Origin: UBA4486 sp041984885
GTDB taxonomy: Bacteria; Pseudomonadota; Gammaproteobacteria; Eutrophobiales; Eutrophobiaceae
NCBI GenBank assembly: GCA_041984885.1
Contig: JBHIXH010000024.1
Coordinates: 1-36,870, forward strand
Length of the DNA stretch: 36,870 nt
Direction of reading: 5' to 3'
Below the pieces are notes generated by a model. The model made no database searches and had not been told where the DNA came from. It was given only the letters and a program-made list of their open reading frames with translations. Position numbers and translations under genes: made by a program. Below are positions 16,592-24,434 of this stretch, piece by piece. Numbering within the stretch: position 1 is the first letter of the stretch; each line of letters begins with the position of its first letter.

Positions 16592-17208
16592 TGAAGACGC
16601 TACCCCAAACTGCCAAGCCCTGGGATGCACGACTGGCCTTTCGACTGGTTTACCCGTTACGAGACACCCGAATTCAGCCAAATCATCTGACCACGCTGCG
16701 CCTGGTTTTCGGGCTGTGTGCCTCTTTGCTGTTTTCTTTCGGTGGCGCCGTGCTTGGGCTGATCGCATCCATTGCCTTTATGATTTCGAATTTTCTCGAT
16801 CATGCCGATGGAGAACTGGCGCGCCTGAAAAATTCGACCAGTCGCGTCGGCCATTATTACGACCTGACCTGTGATGCGATTATCAATATATTTTTATTCA
16901 TCGGCATCGCCGTTGGGCTGAGCGACAACGATCCTGGTCATCATGCACTCATGCTTGGCGTACTGGCCGGGTTGAGCGTCTCCTGCATCTTTCATCTGCG
17001 CCACCTGATTGAACAGATGATCGGCAAGGATGATGCGCGTCAACCGCATTTTGCCGGATTTGAGGCAGAAGATATTCTGTACCTGCTGCCATTAGTCGTG
17101 CTGGTTGATGGATTGTCAATGTTCCTGCTGGCGGCAGCCATCGGCGCCCCCTGCTTTGCCGTTCTTGTTATTCATCAATACCTGACGGTGAAACGAGCAA
17201 CGACATGA
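16591..17208 (+). CDS. CDP-alcohol phosphatidyltransferase, copy 3
   Basis: A 205-residue membrane protein with the intact family signature: Asp70, Asp73, GELAR (74-78), Gly87, Asp91 and Asp95. It shares QPNHLT (29-34) and the FAGFEAEDILYLLP block near residue 152 with copy 2. About six membrane helices are evident. Its ATG overlaps the hpnN stop by one base and its own stop overlaps hpnA as ATGA. It is therefore translationally coupled between the hopanoid exporter and hpnA. It should be catalytically competent. Acceptor unknown. Confidence 0.85.
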   Translation: MKTLPQTAKPWDARLAFRLVYPLRDTRIQPNHLTTLRLVFGLCASLLFSFGGAVLGLIASIAFMISNFLDHADGELARLKNSTSRVGHYYDLTCDAIINIFLFIGIAVGLSDNDPGHHALMLGVLAGLSVSCIFHLRHLIEQMIGKDDARQPHFAGFEAEDILYLLPLVVLVDGLSMFLLAAAIGAPCFAVLVIHQYLTVKRATT

Positions 17209-18185
17209 AAGCATTGGTAACGGGCGCAAACGGTTTCATCGGCTCGGCAGTAACACGAAAATTGCTTGAACAGGGCCATGAAGTCACGGCGATGATCAGA
17301 CAAGGCTGTGACATGCGTAACCTGGATCAAATGGACATCGAGGTTCGACATGCTGATTTGACTGACCGTAATGCTATAGGCAACGCGATTAATGGATGTG
17401 ATACCGTTTTTCATCTGGCCGCCGATTACCGTTTATGGGTGCCGGACCCGGAAGCCATGTACAGGGCGAACGTCGACGGGACGCGTAACCTGCTACTCGA
17501 ATCGGCCGAGCGTGATGTCAAACGAATCGTTTATACCAGCAGTGTTGCGACACTTAGTTTACCGCCGGGAGATCAGATAGCTGATGAATCCAACGAGGGT
17601 GTGCTCTCGGAAATGGTCAGCCATTACAAACGATCAAAATTTCTTGCCGAACGCGAAGTCGATAAAATATTTGAACAGACGGGTCTGCCGGTAGTCATTG
17701 TCAATCCCTCGACCCCCATTGGTCCCGGCGACATCAAGCCCACACCGACCGGCCGGATTATTTATGATGCTATGAACGGACGCATTCCGGCTTATGTTGA
17801 TACAGGGTTAAACATTGTCCATGTTGATGATGTGGCGACCGGTAATCTGCTGGCCGCGGAGAACGGCAAGCCCGGCCAACGATATATTCTCGGGGGTGAA
17901 AACCTGAGCTTAAAATCACTGCTCACACGCATAGCCGACAAACTAGGCCGGCCTGCGCCCAAGTTTAAATTACCACACACACTGGTCCTGCCGTTCGCGT
18001 ATCTGTTCGAACAGTTTGCCAGAGTAACCCACACCGAGCCCCAGGTCACAGTCGATGCTGTCAGGATGTCAAAACACCGCATGTATTTCAGCAGCGACAA
18101 GGCAATAAACGAACTGGGTTATGCACCGCGATCAGTCGATGATGCGATTGGAGATGCGATCAACTGGTTTTCTGATTTTAGCTAG
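17205..18185 (+). CDS. hpnA: HpnA, NAD(P)-dependent sugar epimerase/reductase-like
   Basis: A 326-residue extended short-chain dehydrogenase of the dihydroflavonol-reductase type that matches HpnA, a long-standing but biochemically unsettled member of hopanoid clusters. The Rossmann motif G7-x2-G10-x2-G13, DADLTD-like acidic segment, catalytic serines at TSS (111-113) and Tyr141-x3-Lys145 are all present, so it should bind NAD(P) and be active. The start overlaps the stop of copy 3 as ATGA. The final 14 bases lead to copy 4, so hpnA is flanked on both sides by phosphatidyltransferase genes. Confidence 0.9.
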   Translation: MKALVTGANGFIGSAVTRKLLEQGHEVTAMIRQGCDMRNLDQMDIEVRHADLTDRNAIGNAINGCDTVFHLAADYRLWVPDPEAMYRANVDGTRNLLLESAERDVKRIVYTSSVATLSLPPGDQIADESNEGVLSEMVSHYKRSKFLAEREVDKIFEQTGLPVVIVNPSTPIGPGDIKPTPTGRIIYDAMNGRIPAYVDTGLNIVHVDDVATGNLLAAENGKPGQRYILGGENLSLKSLLTRIADKLGRPAPKFKLPHTLVLPFAYLFEQFARVTHTEPQVTVDAVRMSKHRMYFSSDKAINELGYAPRSVDDAIGDAINWFSDFS

Positions 18186-18199
18186 TTAATCGCATTTGC

Positions 18200-18820
18200 A
18201 TGAAAGTAACAGGTGCGAGCAATCGATCTCTGGCATATGACAAGCGTATTGCCCGCTGGCTGCTCACCCCGCTGGTCAACACATCGCTCCGACCGAATCA
18301 TCTCACCGCAATATCGTTTTTACTCGGCCTGGTAACCGCTCTGCTGTTTATTTTCTTTGCAGAAGTCCATGCTAATCTTGCGGCCCTGTGTTTCATGCTG
18401 GCGGTGTTTTTTGATCATCTGGATGGAGAACTTGCCAGGTTGCAGAAAACGCACTCCGGTTTTGGTTACCTGTTCGACTATATTGTTGGCGGCCTAAATT
18501 ACACGCTGTTATTTTTAGCGATAGGAATCGGCCTGTTTCTGCAAGGGAACCTGACGATTTACCTGGTACTCGGTTTAACTGCCGGACTCTCCAACCCGAT
18601 CATCCTGTTGTTGAGAATGAAGATGGAACAGGAACATGGAACGACCACCGTCGAACACCCCGCCGCTGCCGGATTTGAACTGGAAGATTTTATCTATTTG
18701 ATTGGGCCACTGACCTGGCTACTCGGGATCCAGTATTTCTTTATCCCGTTTGCTATCGGCACAGTGTTTTATCTTGCCTGGACTATCCATTGTTACCGGA
18801 GCCTGGCAAGCAGAAAATAG
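18200..18820 (+). CDS. CDP-alcohol phosphatidyltransferase-like, copy 4, fourth Asp missing
   Basis: A 206-residue membrane protein clearly related to copies 2 and 3: LRPNHLT (30-36), GELAR (76-80) and AAAGFELEDFIYLIGP near residue 155. The signature reads Asp72, Asp75, Gly89, Asp93, then Gly97 where the fourth aspartate, the proposed catalytic base, should be. The codons GAC TAT ATT GTT GGC confirm this. The first three aspartates that bind metal and the CDP moiety are kept. It may be a non-catalytic partner, a binding or transport subunit, or an enzyme that uses another base. It is the last gene of the hopanoid operon, ending 4 bases before the stop of the convergent antiporter gene. Confidence 0.8.
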   Translation: MKVTGASNRSLAYDKRIARWLLTPLVNTSLRPNHLTAISFLLGLVTALLFIFFAEVHANLAALCFMLAVFFDHLDGELARLQKTHSGFGYLFDYIVGGLNYTLLFLAIGIGLFLQGNLTIYLVLGLTAGLSNPIILLLRMKMEQEHGTTTVEHPAAAGFELEDFIYLIGPLTWLLGIQYFFIPFAIGTVFYLAWTIHCYRSLASRK

Positions 18821-18824
18821 GTGA

Positions 18825-20504
18825 TTACTGCCAGGCCAGCACCAGTATCAATAGTACAAGAAACAGGATCAGCGTGACTGTAACCGCCCGATTGATGGCG
18901 GCATGGCGATGCTGATTCCCCGCCACGTCCTGTTGCAGCTGCAGCAGTAAGGATAAGGTTTGATTGACCAGGCCTGAAAGCCCGGTCATGAATAAACCAA
19001 GTCCCTTGATGATTGATCGAAACAGAAACGGAAACAGAACCCGGTAAAACCAGTCAAAATCAAGGCTGATTGTCAGGGTGCGTTTCATCATGGGCAACAT
19101 GACAAAAAAGGCCAGGCCCGAGAACAATAACAGTTGCAGCTGTGCCAATACATGATCGGCAGTATAGGGCACGTACTCAACCGCATACGGTAACCATTGA
19201 TACAACAAGGCAGGATACACACCCAGGAACAGGCAAACAAAGGCAAACAGAATCATGGCCAGGCGCATATTCAGTGGTGGGTCTTTCGGTCGCAGGCCCG
19301 AGTCCTTCTGAAAAAAGACAAACCAGGGAAATTTAATACCTGCATGCAGAAAGACACCGGCCGATGCCGCCTGCAATCCCAGCCAGACATACAATAAATG
19401 CTGATCGGCGGCCGTCTGCGTGATCATTGATTTGCTGATAAAGCCGGAGGTCAACGGAAAGGACGAGATCGCCAATGCGCCAATAATGCCGCATATCGCC
19501 GTCACCGGCATCGTCTGGAACAGGCCACCCAGGTCTGTACATTTACGTTTGCCAGTCATGTACAACACGGAACCGGCTGACATTAATAACAGGGCCTTGT
19601 AGATAATGTGAGTAAATGCATGCGCCGCTGCACCATTTAGCGCGAGTTCGGTGCCGATACCGATACCACAGACCATGAAACCGACCTGGTTGATGATGCT
19701 GTAGGCCAGAATACGGCGCATATCATTTTCCAGCAGCGCATAAATGATGCCGTAAAAGATCATATACAAGCCGATGAAAATCAGGATTTCCGTGCCGGGG
19801 AAACCGCGCAGCAACACATAAACAGCAGTCTTGGTGGTAAACGCAGATAAAAATACCATGCCACTAAAACTCGTTTCCGGGTAGGCATCGGCAAGCCACG
19901 CGGAAAACGGTGGCGCGCCGACATTTAACAGGAAACCAGCGAGGATAAACCAGGTCGCGAACGAATCCGGTTGCATGGCACTGAACAACAATGAACCGGT
20001 CTCGTTATAAAACGCGATTATACCGATCATTAACAACATGCCGCCGAACAGGTGCATTAACACATAGCGCATACCGGCCTTCGCTGATGCTTGACTGCCT
20101 GCCGACCAGATAACCAGTGTCGAGGCCAACGCCATCAGTTCCCAGTATACAAATACCGTGATCAGATCACCGGCCAGCGTGACACCGATACTTGAACCGG
20201 CATAGATCAATGCGGCACTGAGCTCAAATACCTTTGCCTGCCGATAACTGAATAACACACCGACAAACGTCATGATAGAAAATACAATCGTAAACAGGCG
20301 ACTCAGGCTGTCAATTCGAACCGGTTGCAGATCGAGCTGCAGAAAACTGATCTGACAGGTGTAAGAGAGCTGAAGTGTCAGTGCCAGGTAGATACAAACC
20401 AGGGGCGCAACAAGTAATACAGCAGCACGAGCACGACCCCGGGTCAGTGGCAAGAACAAACCGGTCAGGATCAATATCGTCGACGGGGTCAGCCAGTCAC
20501 ACAT
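18825..20504 (-). CDS. MnhD/NuoN-like antiporter subunit, third copy
   Basis: A proton-conducting membrane subunit of about 559 residues related to MnhD/MrpD and complex I NuoL/M/N. I start it at ATG 20504 (MCDWLTP), preceded by AAGGAC; the open frame extends upstream only as overlap with the 78-residue gene. Glu122 of the conserved TM5 site is kept (VYWELMALAS). The TM8-type Lys225 (AFTTKTAVYVLLRG) is also kept. The TM7 lysine is replaced by Asn194 in LNVGAPPFSAWL, where the sister subunits have KLALFPLHVWL or KAAVMPLHAWL. This may be usual for this subfamily. It has about 14 helices and a longer C-terminus than the others. It is the last gene of the antiporter module. Confidence 0.85.
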   Translation of the reverse strand: MCDWLTPSTILILTGLFLPLTRGRARAAVLLVAPLVCIYLALTLQLSYTCQISFLQLDLQPVRIDSLSRLFTIVFSIMTFVGVLFSYRQAKVFELSAALIYAGSSIGVTLAGDLITVFVYWELMALASTLVIWSAGSQASAKAGMRYVLMHLFGGMLLMIGIIAFYNETGSLLFSAMQPDSFATWFILAGFLLNVGAPPFSAWLADAYPETSFSGMVFLSAFTTKTAVYVLLRGFPGTEILIFIGLYMIFYGIIYALLENDMRRILAYSIINQVGFMVCGIGIGTELALNGAAAHAFTHIIYKALLLMSAGSVLYMTGKRKCTDLGGLFQTMPVTAICGIIGALAISSFPLTSGFISKSMITQTAADQHLLYVWLGLQAASAGVFLHAGIKFPWFVFFQKDSGLRPKDPPLNMRLAMILFAFVCLFLGVYPALLYQWLPYAVEYVPYTADHVLAQLQLLLFSGLAFFVMLPMMKRTLTISLDFDWFYRVLFPFLFRSIIKGLGLFMTGLSGLVNQTLSLLLQLQQDVAGNQHRHAAINRAVTVTLILFLVLLILVLAWQ

Positions 20505-20733
20505 CGTAATAATCGTCCTTGCGCTTGATAAATTTTCCCAGCCCCTTGGCAAACACGACCATGATGACGCAGGAGAGAAATCCATAGACGGCGTTAAATC
20601 CGAAGAATTCTGCAATCGGGAAATACGCATGCAAATGAATAAAGACTTCGCCGATCACTATCAGTGCAAGCACTACGAAGCCGGCCTTCCACAGTTTGGG
20701 CAGGTTTTCCTCTCGATATAGCCAGTGTTTCAT
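20497..20733 (-). CDS. Small two-helix membrane protein of the antiporter module
   Basis: A 78-residue protein starting at ATG 20733 (MKHWLYREENL). Two hydrophobic segments (about 17-34 and 45-62) are followed by a basic end, GKFIKRKDDYYDV. The frame is open further upstream, but only by overlapping the preceding subunit gene. It lies between two MnhD-like genes, and its stop overlaps the next start region. I recognise no named family. A small accessory subunit stabilising the antiporter-like complex is a reasonable guess from position. Confidence 0.7.
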   Translation of the reverse strand: MKHWLYREENLPKLWKAGFVVLALIVIGEVFIHLHAYFPIAEFFGFNAVYGFLSCVIMVVFAKGLGKFIKRKDDYYDV

Positions 20734-20735
20734 CG

Positions 20736-22184
20736 TCAGTAGGGTATCCGGTTGACCAGGTTCAAAACAGTCTGCGGTTGAAAAAACATGATTAGACACA
20801 TTGTCGCCGTGAATATGATCGGGATAACCATATTCAGCGAAGCTTCCTTGTACTCACTCTGCTCACCGGTTTTAAAGAAAGCCGCGTACACGATCGGCAG
20901 AAAATAAGCGGCGTTCAGTAGCGTGCTGATCAGTAACACGGCTATCACAAAAAGATTTTCCATGACAATCGCGCCGTTTAATAAATACCATTTACTGAGA
21001 AAACCGGCGATCGGCGGCACTCCGATCATAGACAGGCTGGCTATCGCAAATGCCGTCATCGTCCAGGGCATTTGTCTGCCGATGCCATTTAACTGGCTGA
21101 TCTCGGTTTTATGATGGGCGGTATAGATAGCGCCAGCGGCAAAGAATAAAGTGATCTTGCCGAAGGCATGTACGGCAATATGCAGCGCGGCGGCAATGAT
21201 CGAGATCGGTGCAACCAGTAATGCCGCCATAACGACATACGACAACTGGCTGATGGTTGAGAATGCGAGACGTCGTTTCAGGTTATCCTGATATAACGCT
21301 ATGGCCGATGCCAGTACAATTGTCAGTCCGGCAATGTAAACAAAAAACTCGGTAATGCCAGCAGCGGTCAACGTCTGCTGGCCAAAGATGTATACGATAA
21401 TCTTGACGATTGAAAACACGCCGGCTTTCACCACTGCAACCGCGTGTAGCAACGCGGATACCGGCGTCGGCGCAACCATCGCGGCCGGTAACCAGGCATG
21501 CAGTGGCATGACTGCCGCCTTGGCGATACCAAACACATACAGTGCCAGCAACAAAAACATCACCGTCGTCGAGGGCATTGTGTCAAACACTCCTCCCTCG
21601 GTGAATTGAATATCGGCTGCCAGCACCCAGGTCCAGACGATCGCGGGCAGAAAAAAAGCAAACGAGGCGGTCAACAATATTCCGAGGTAGACACGGCCGG
21701 CTTTTCTGGCCTTATCGCTCTGGCTATGCGTTACCAGCGGCCAGGTCGACAAGGTCAGGACTTCGTAGAAAAGGAATAATGTCAGCAGGTTCGCACTGAA
21801 CGCGATGCCGATCGTGGCCGCGATGGCGACAGCAAAACAAAAATAGAAGCGTGTCTGGTTTTGCTCCTTATTGCCGCGCATATAACCGATAGCGTAGATC
21901 GAGGTAACCAGCCAGAGACAACTGGCTATCATCGAGAACAGCAGGCCGAGCGGTTCTATCGAAAAGGCAATGCTCAAACCCGGTATCGGTTCGATCAGCG
22001 TCAGTAATTCTGTCTGTTCCCCGTTAAACCGGCCATACAGGGTGAAAATGCTCAAGCACAGCAGTCCTGCACCGGACAATGTCATCGCCTCGCGTAGATT
22101 ATCGCGACGCCCGGCAAGAACGACAAGCAGTGCCGTTAACGTCGGGACAAGTAACGACAGCAGTATCAAGTTATTAACACTCAT
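20736..22184 (-). CDS. MnhD-like monovalent cation/proton antiporter subunit, second copy
   Basis: A 482-residue MnhD/NuoM/N-type membrane subunit. All three hallmark charged residues are present: Glu141 (FLFYEVLTLSTWPLV), Lys222 (KAAVMPLHAWLP) and Lys253 (HAVAVVKAGVFSIV). The APTPVSALLHA segment (238-248) is the typical broken-helix region. About 13-14 helices are expected. Its ATG overlaps the upstream stop as ATGA, so it is coupled to the first copy. It should conduct protons as part of an Mrp-like or complex I-like assembly. Confidence 0.88.
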   Translation of the reverse strand: MSVNNLILLSLLVPTLTALLVVLAGRRDNLREAMTLSGAGLLCLSIFTLYGRFNGEQTELLTLIEPIPGLSIAFSIEPLGLLFSMIASCLWLVTSIYAIGYMRGNKEQNQTRFYFCFAVAIAATIGIAFSANLLTLFLFYEVLTLSTWPLVTHSQSDKARKAGRVYLGILLTASFAFFLPAIVWTWVLAADIQFTEGGVFDTMPSTTVMFLLLALYVFGIAKAAVMPLHAWLPAAMVAPTPVSALLHAVAVVKAGVFSIVKIIVYIFGQQTLTAAGITEFFVYIAGLTIVLASAIALYQDNLKRRLAFSTISQLSYVVMAALLVAPISIIAAALHIAVHAFGKITLFFAAGAIYTAHHKTEISQLNGIGRQMPWTMTAFAIASLSMIGVPPIAGFLSKWYLLNGAIVMENLFVIAVLLISTLLNAAYFLPIVYAAFFKTGEQSEYKEASLNMVIPIIFTATMCLIMFFQPQTVLNLVNRIPY

Positions 22185-23671
22185 TGATTGGCTGCCATCA
22201 GTCCGTTCGTAATTGAGTTAACGGTATCCACGGTCAGGCTTGTCTCAATACCAAACCAGTAATTCGCTATCACCAGCAGCCACAACGGCACTAACATATA
22301 GATGGGTGCCTCGGTTACCTGCGCACTCGCCTGCCCGGCCGGTTGACGAAAATAAAACGCCTCGACAATTTTCCAGACGTAGATCACGGCAAGCAATGAT
22401 CCGATTACTATGACAAGAAGTAACAGCCAGAGGTTTGCCTGGAATGCCGCACTTAGCAAATACCATTTACTTAAAAAACCAACGGTGCCGGGCACACCGA
22501 TCAAACTGAGTCCGCCGAGTATGAACGCAATTCGCGTAAACGGCATACAGTTTTTGTCCGTTTGCATTTTCGCCAGGCTATCCGTACCCAGTTTGTAGAC
22601 CAGGCAGCCCGCTGCCATGAACAGCGCGGTTTTCATCAAGGCATGGTTAAATAAATGTAAAATCGATGCCGTGACACCGGTTGCAGTCAGCATGGAAATA
22701 CCAAGAATCATGTAGCCAATCTGGGCGACACTCGACCAGGCCAGGATGAGTTTGATCGACTGCTGGTTGATTGCCATCCACGATCCATAGATTACTGCCG
22801 CTGCAGAAAGTAGTTGCAGCAACAGGTCGACAGGAAGCCGTGCTTGTAACAGATCCAGGCCGAAAATATCAAACATATAGCGTATGAATACGTATACGAA
22901 GACTTTTGTCGTTGTGCCGGCCATGAACACACCCACAACGGAAGGTGCCGTCGTATACGCTGCAGGCAACCAGACATGCAACGGGAACAGTGCCAGTTTC
23001 AACATCATACCGATGAACAGAAAACAGACAGCGGTCGTGACGGTCCTGTCGTGACCGGCATTCGCCAGACGATCACTGATATCCTGCATATTGAGACTAC
23101 CGGTGACAGCGTACAATAGCCCGACCCCGATCAGAATAAATGTGGCACCAATCGTGCCGAGGATGAGATAACGAAAGGACGCATATAGTGCCTGTCTCGA
23201 TGAACCAAGGCTGATTAATGCATAGCCGGACAACGATGAGATCTCGATAAAAACGAACAGGTTAAAAGCGTCACCCGTAAGAATGACCCCGAACAGCCCG
23301 GTCATGTTCAATAAAAAAGCCGAGTAAAAAAGATAGGTACGGTCGTTCGCAATCTCTTTTTCAACACTGTCTTTTGCGTAAATAATCGCGGCTGCAGCAA
23401 TGGTGGTAACAATTACCAACACGAAAGAATTTAATGAATCGACATACAGCTCGATGCCCCAGGGCACTTCCCAGTTTCCGAACAGATAACGTTGAGTACC
23501 CTGCTCCAGCACAGTGAACAGTAAAGACCAGCTGCCAGCAAACAACACAAGACAAACTGTTAATGCCAGTAGCCAGCCAAGCCTGGCGTTATGCAGCAAG
23601 ACACATATCGGCGCTGCCATTAATGGCAGGACCAGTAACAGAACAGGCAAATGTGCGTCGATCATTATCAA
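22181..23671 (-). CDS. MnhD-like monovalent cation/proton antiporter subunit, first copy
   Basis: A 496-residue MnhD-type subunit with Glu143 (FVFIEISSLSGYALI), Lys225 (KLALFPLHVWLPAAY) and Lys256 (TTTKVFVYVFIRY). SVVGVFMAGTTTK is typical of MrpD. The start overlaps the MnhC-like gene's stop, and the stop overlaps the next subunit's start (ATGA). Together with the MnhC-like protein it matches the C-D core of Mrp antiporters. Confidence 0.9.
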   Translation of the reverse strand: MIMIDAHLPVLLLVLPLMAAPICVLLHNARLGWLLALTVCLVLFAGSWSLLFTVLEQGTQRYLFGNWEVPWGIELYVDSLNSFVLVIVTTIAAAAIIYAKDSVEKEIANDRTYLFYSAFLLNMTGLFGVILTGDAFNLFVFIEISSLSGYALISLGSSRQALYASFRYLILGTIGATFILIGVGLLYAVTGSLNMQDISDRLANAGHDRTVTTAVCFLFIGMMLKLALFPLHVWLPAAYTTAPSVVGVFMAGTTTKVFVYVFIRYMFDIFGLDLLQARLPVDLLLQLLSAAAVIYGSWMAINQQSIKLILAWSSVAQIGYMILGISMLTATGVTASILHLFNHALMKTALFMAAGCLVYKLGTDSLAKMQTDKNCMPFTRIAFILGGLSLIGVPGTVGFLSKWYLLSAAFQANLWLLLLVIVIGSLLAVIYVWKIVEAFYFRQPAGQASAQVTEAPIYMLVPLWLLVIANYWFGIETSLTVDTVNSITNGLMAANQ

Positions 23672-24015
23672 TCCTGCTTGAGAATCTCGTCTTCCTCGAT
23701 GGAACCGTATGACTTGTAGATACGGATAACCAGCGCCAGACCTAGTGCTGTTGTTGATATTCCCACAACAATAGCAGTCAGGATTAATACATGCGGCAGC
23801 GGGCTGGAATAGGCGGTAAAACCTTCTGCGGCAATCGGTGCCGTCGCATCAAAGACATAGCCCATGGAAATGAACAGGATGAACACGGACACCTGAAAAA
23901 TGTTTAAACCGATCAGTTTTTTAACCAGATTCTGGTTAGCGATCGTAATGTAAAAACCGAGCATCATCAGTACGATAACGATGATGTAGTTGAATAGTCC
24001 GGCTATTTCTTGCAT
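23668..24015 (-). CDS. mnhC: MnhC/NuoK-like antiporter subunit
   Basis: A 115-residue, three-helix subunit of the MnhC/MrpC type, homologous to complex I NuoK. Diagnostic segments are KKLIGLNIFQVSVFILF (33-49) and PLPHVLILTAIVVGISTTALGLAL (starting near 73). It is the first gene of the antiporter module, and its stop overlaps the next start. The ATG at 24015 lies just 21 bases after a terminator-like hairpin, so its expression may depend on readthrough or attenuation. MnhA, B, E, F and G are not found nearby. Confidence 0.9.
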   Translation of the reverse strand: MQEIAGLFNYIIVIVLMMLGFYITIANQNLVKKLIGLNIFQVSVFILFISMGYVFDATAPIAAEGFTAYSSPLPHVLILTAIVVGISTTALGLALVIRIYKSYGSIEEDEILKQD

Positions 24016-24035
24016 GAATAATTAAAATTTAGCTT

Positions 24036-24058
24036 AAAAAAACCCCGCAATGACGGGG
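24036..24058 (-). terminator. Intrinsic terminator-like hairpin directly before mnhC
   Basis: On the minus strand CCCCG-TCATTG-CGGGG is followed by seven Ts (24042-24036), the form of a rho-independent terminator. It lies between a possible -10 (24072-24067) and the mnhC start at 24015. It could end transcripts coming from nhaD or act as an attenuator in the mnh leader. Confidence 0.7.
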
Positions 24059-24066
24059 CAGGTGAG

Positions 24067-24072
24067 ATTATA
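24067..24072 (-). promoter_or_regulatory. Possible -10 element for the mnhC operon
   Basis: A perfect TATAAT on the minus strand. A transcript from it would begin near 24060, right at the terminator-like hairpin. No good -35 is seen 16-18 bases upstream (AGAGAA or similar), so this is weak. Confidence 0.25.
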
Positions 24073-24186
24073 CCGGAATTTGGGAGAATTTCTCTGTCGG
24101 CAGACGCCTTCAGTTTAAGCGAGATTTATTAACAGGTTCCGCCCCTGGAAGAGGACATTGCAGCATTTTTAGTCCTTCGAGGCTGA

Positions 24187-24368
24187 CCTGCTTTTCTTCA
24201 AAGAAAAGCAGGCAAAAGAACTTTCCCCGGTCGCATTGGTCCTGGTGTCCCGGGACTGCCTGCATGAACCGCTGTGCAATCAGCGGCGTCCTGATTTGAC
24301 GTCCTGTCATTGAACCTCATGGTCTTTTTTCCCTTGGTTACTTTCTTTTGGACAAGAAAAAAAGTACC
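24187..24368. repeat. Intergenic element with two inverted repeats
   Basis: The 419-base spacer between mnhC and nhaD (24016-24434) holds no convincing gene. It contains a perfect 12-bp inverted repeat with a 2-base loop (24187-24212, CCTGCTTTTCTT/AAGAAAAGCAGG). It also holds an imperfect one at 24336-24368 (GGTTACTTTCTT against AAGAAAAAAAGTACC). These A/T-tract hairpins resemble dispersed intergenic repeats seen in many proteobacterial genomes. Whether other copies exist in this genome cannot be judged from one window. Confidence 0.5.
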
Positions 24369-24393
24369 GCGTCACCAGGCGAAAAACAGAATC

Positions 24394-24425
24394 AAAAAAG
24401 CCAGATACCGGCATGCGCCGGTATC
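24394..24425 (-). terminator. Intrinsic terminator of nhaD
   Basis: On the minus strand GATACCGGC-GCAT-GCCGGTATC (24425-24404) is a 9-bp perfect stem, followed after TGGC by six Ts (24399-24394). It starts 10 bases past the nhaD stop, so it is the likely end of the nhaD transcript. Confidence 0.75.
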
Positions 24426-24434
24426 ATACGTTTC

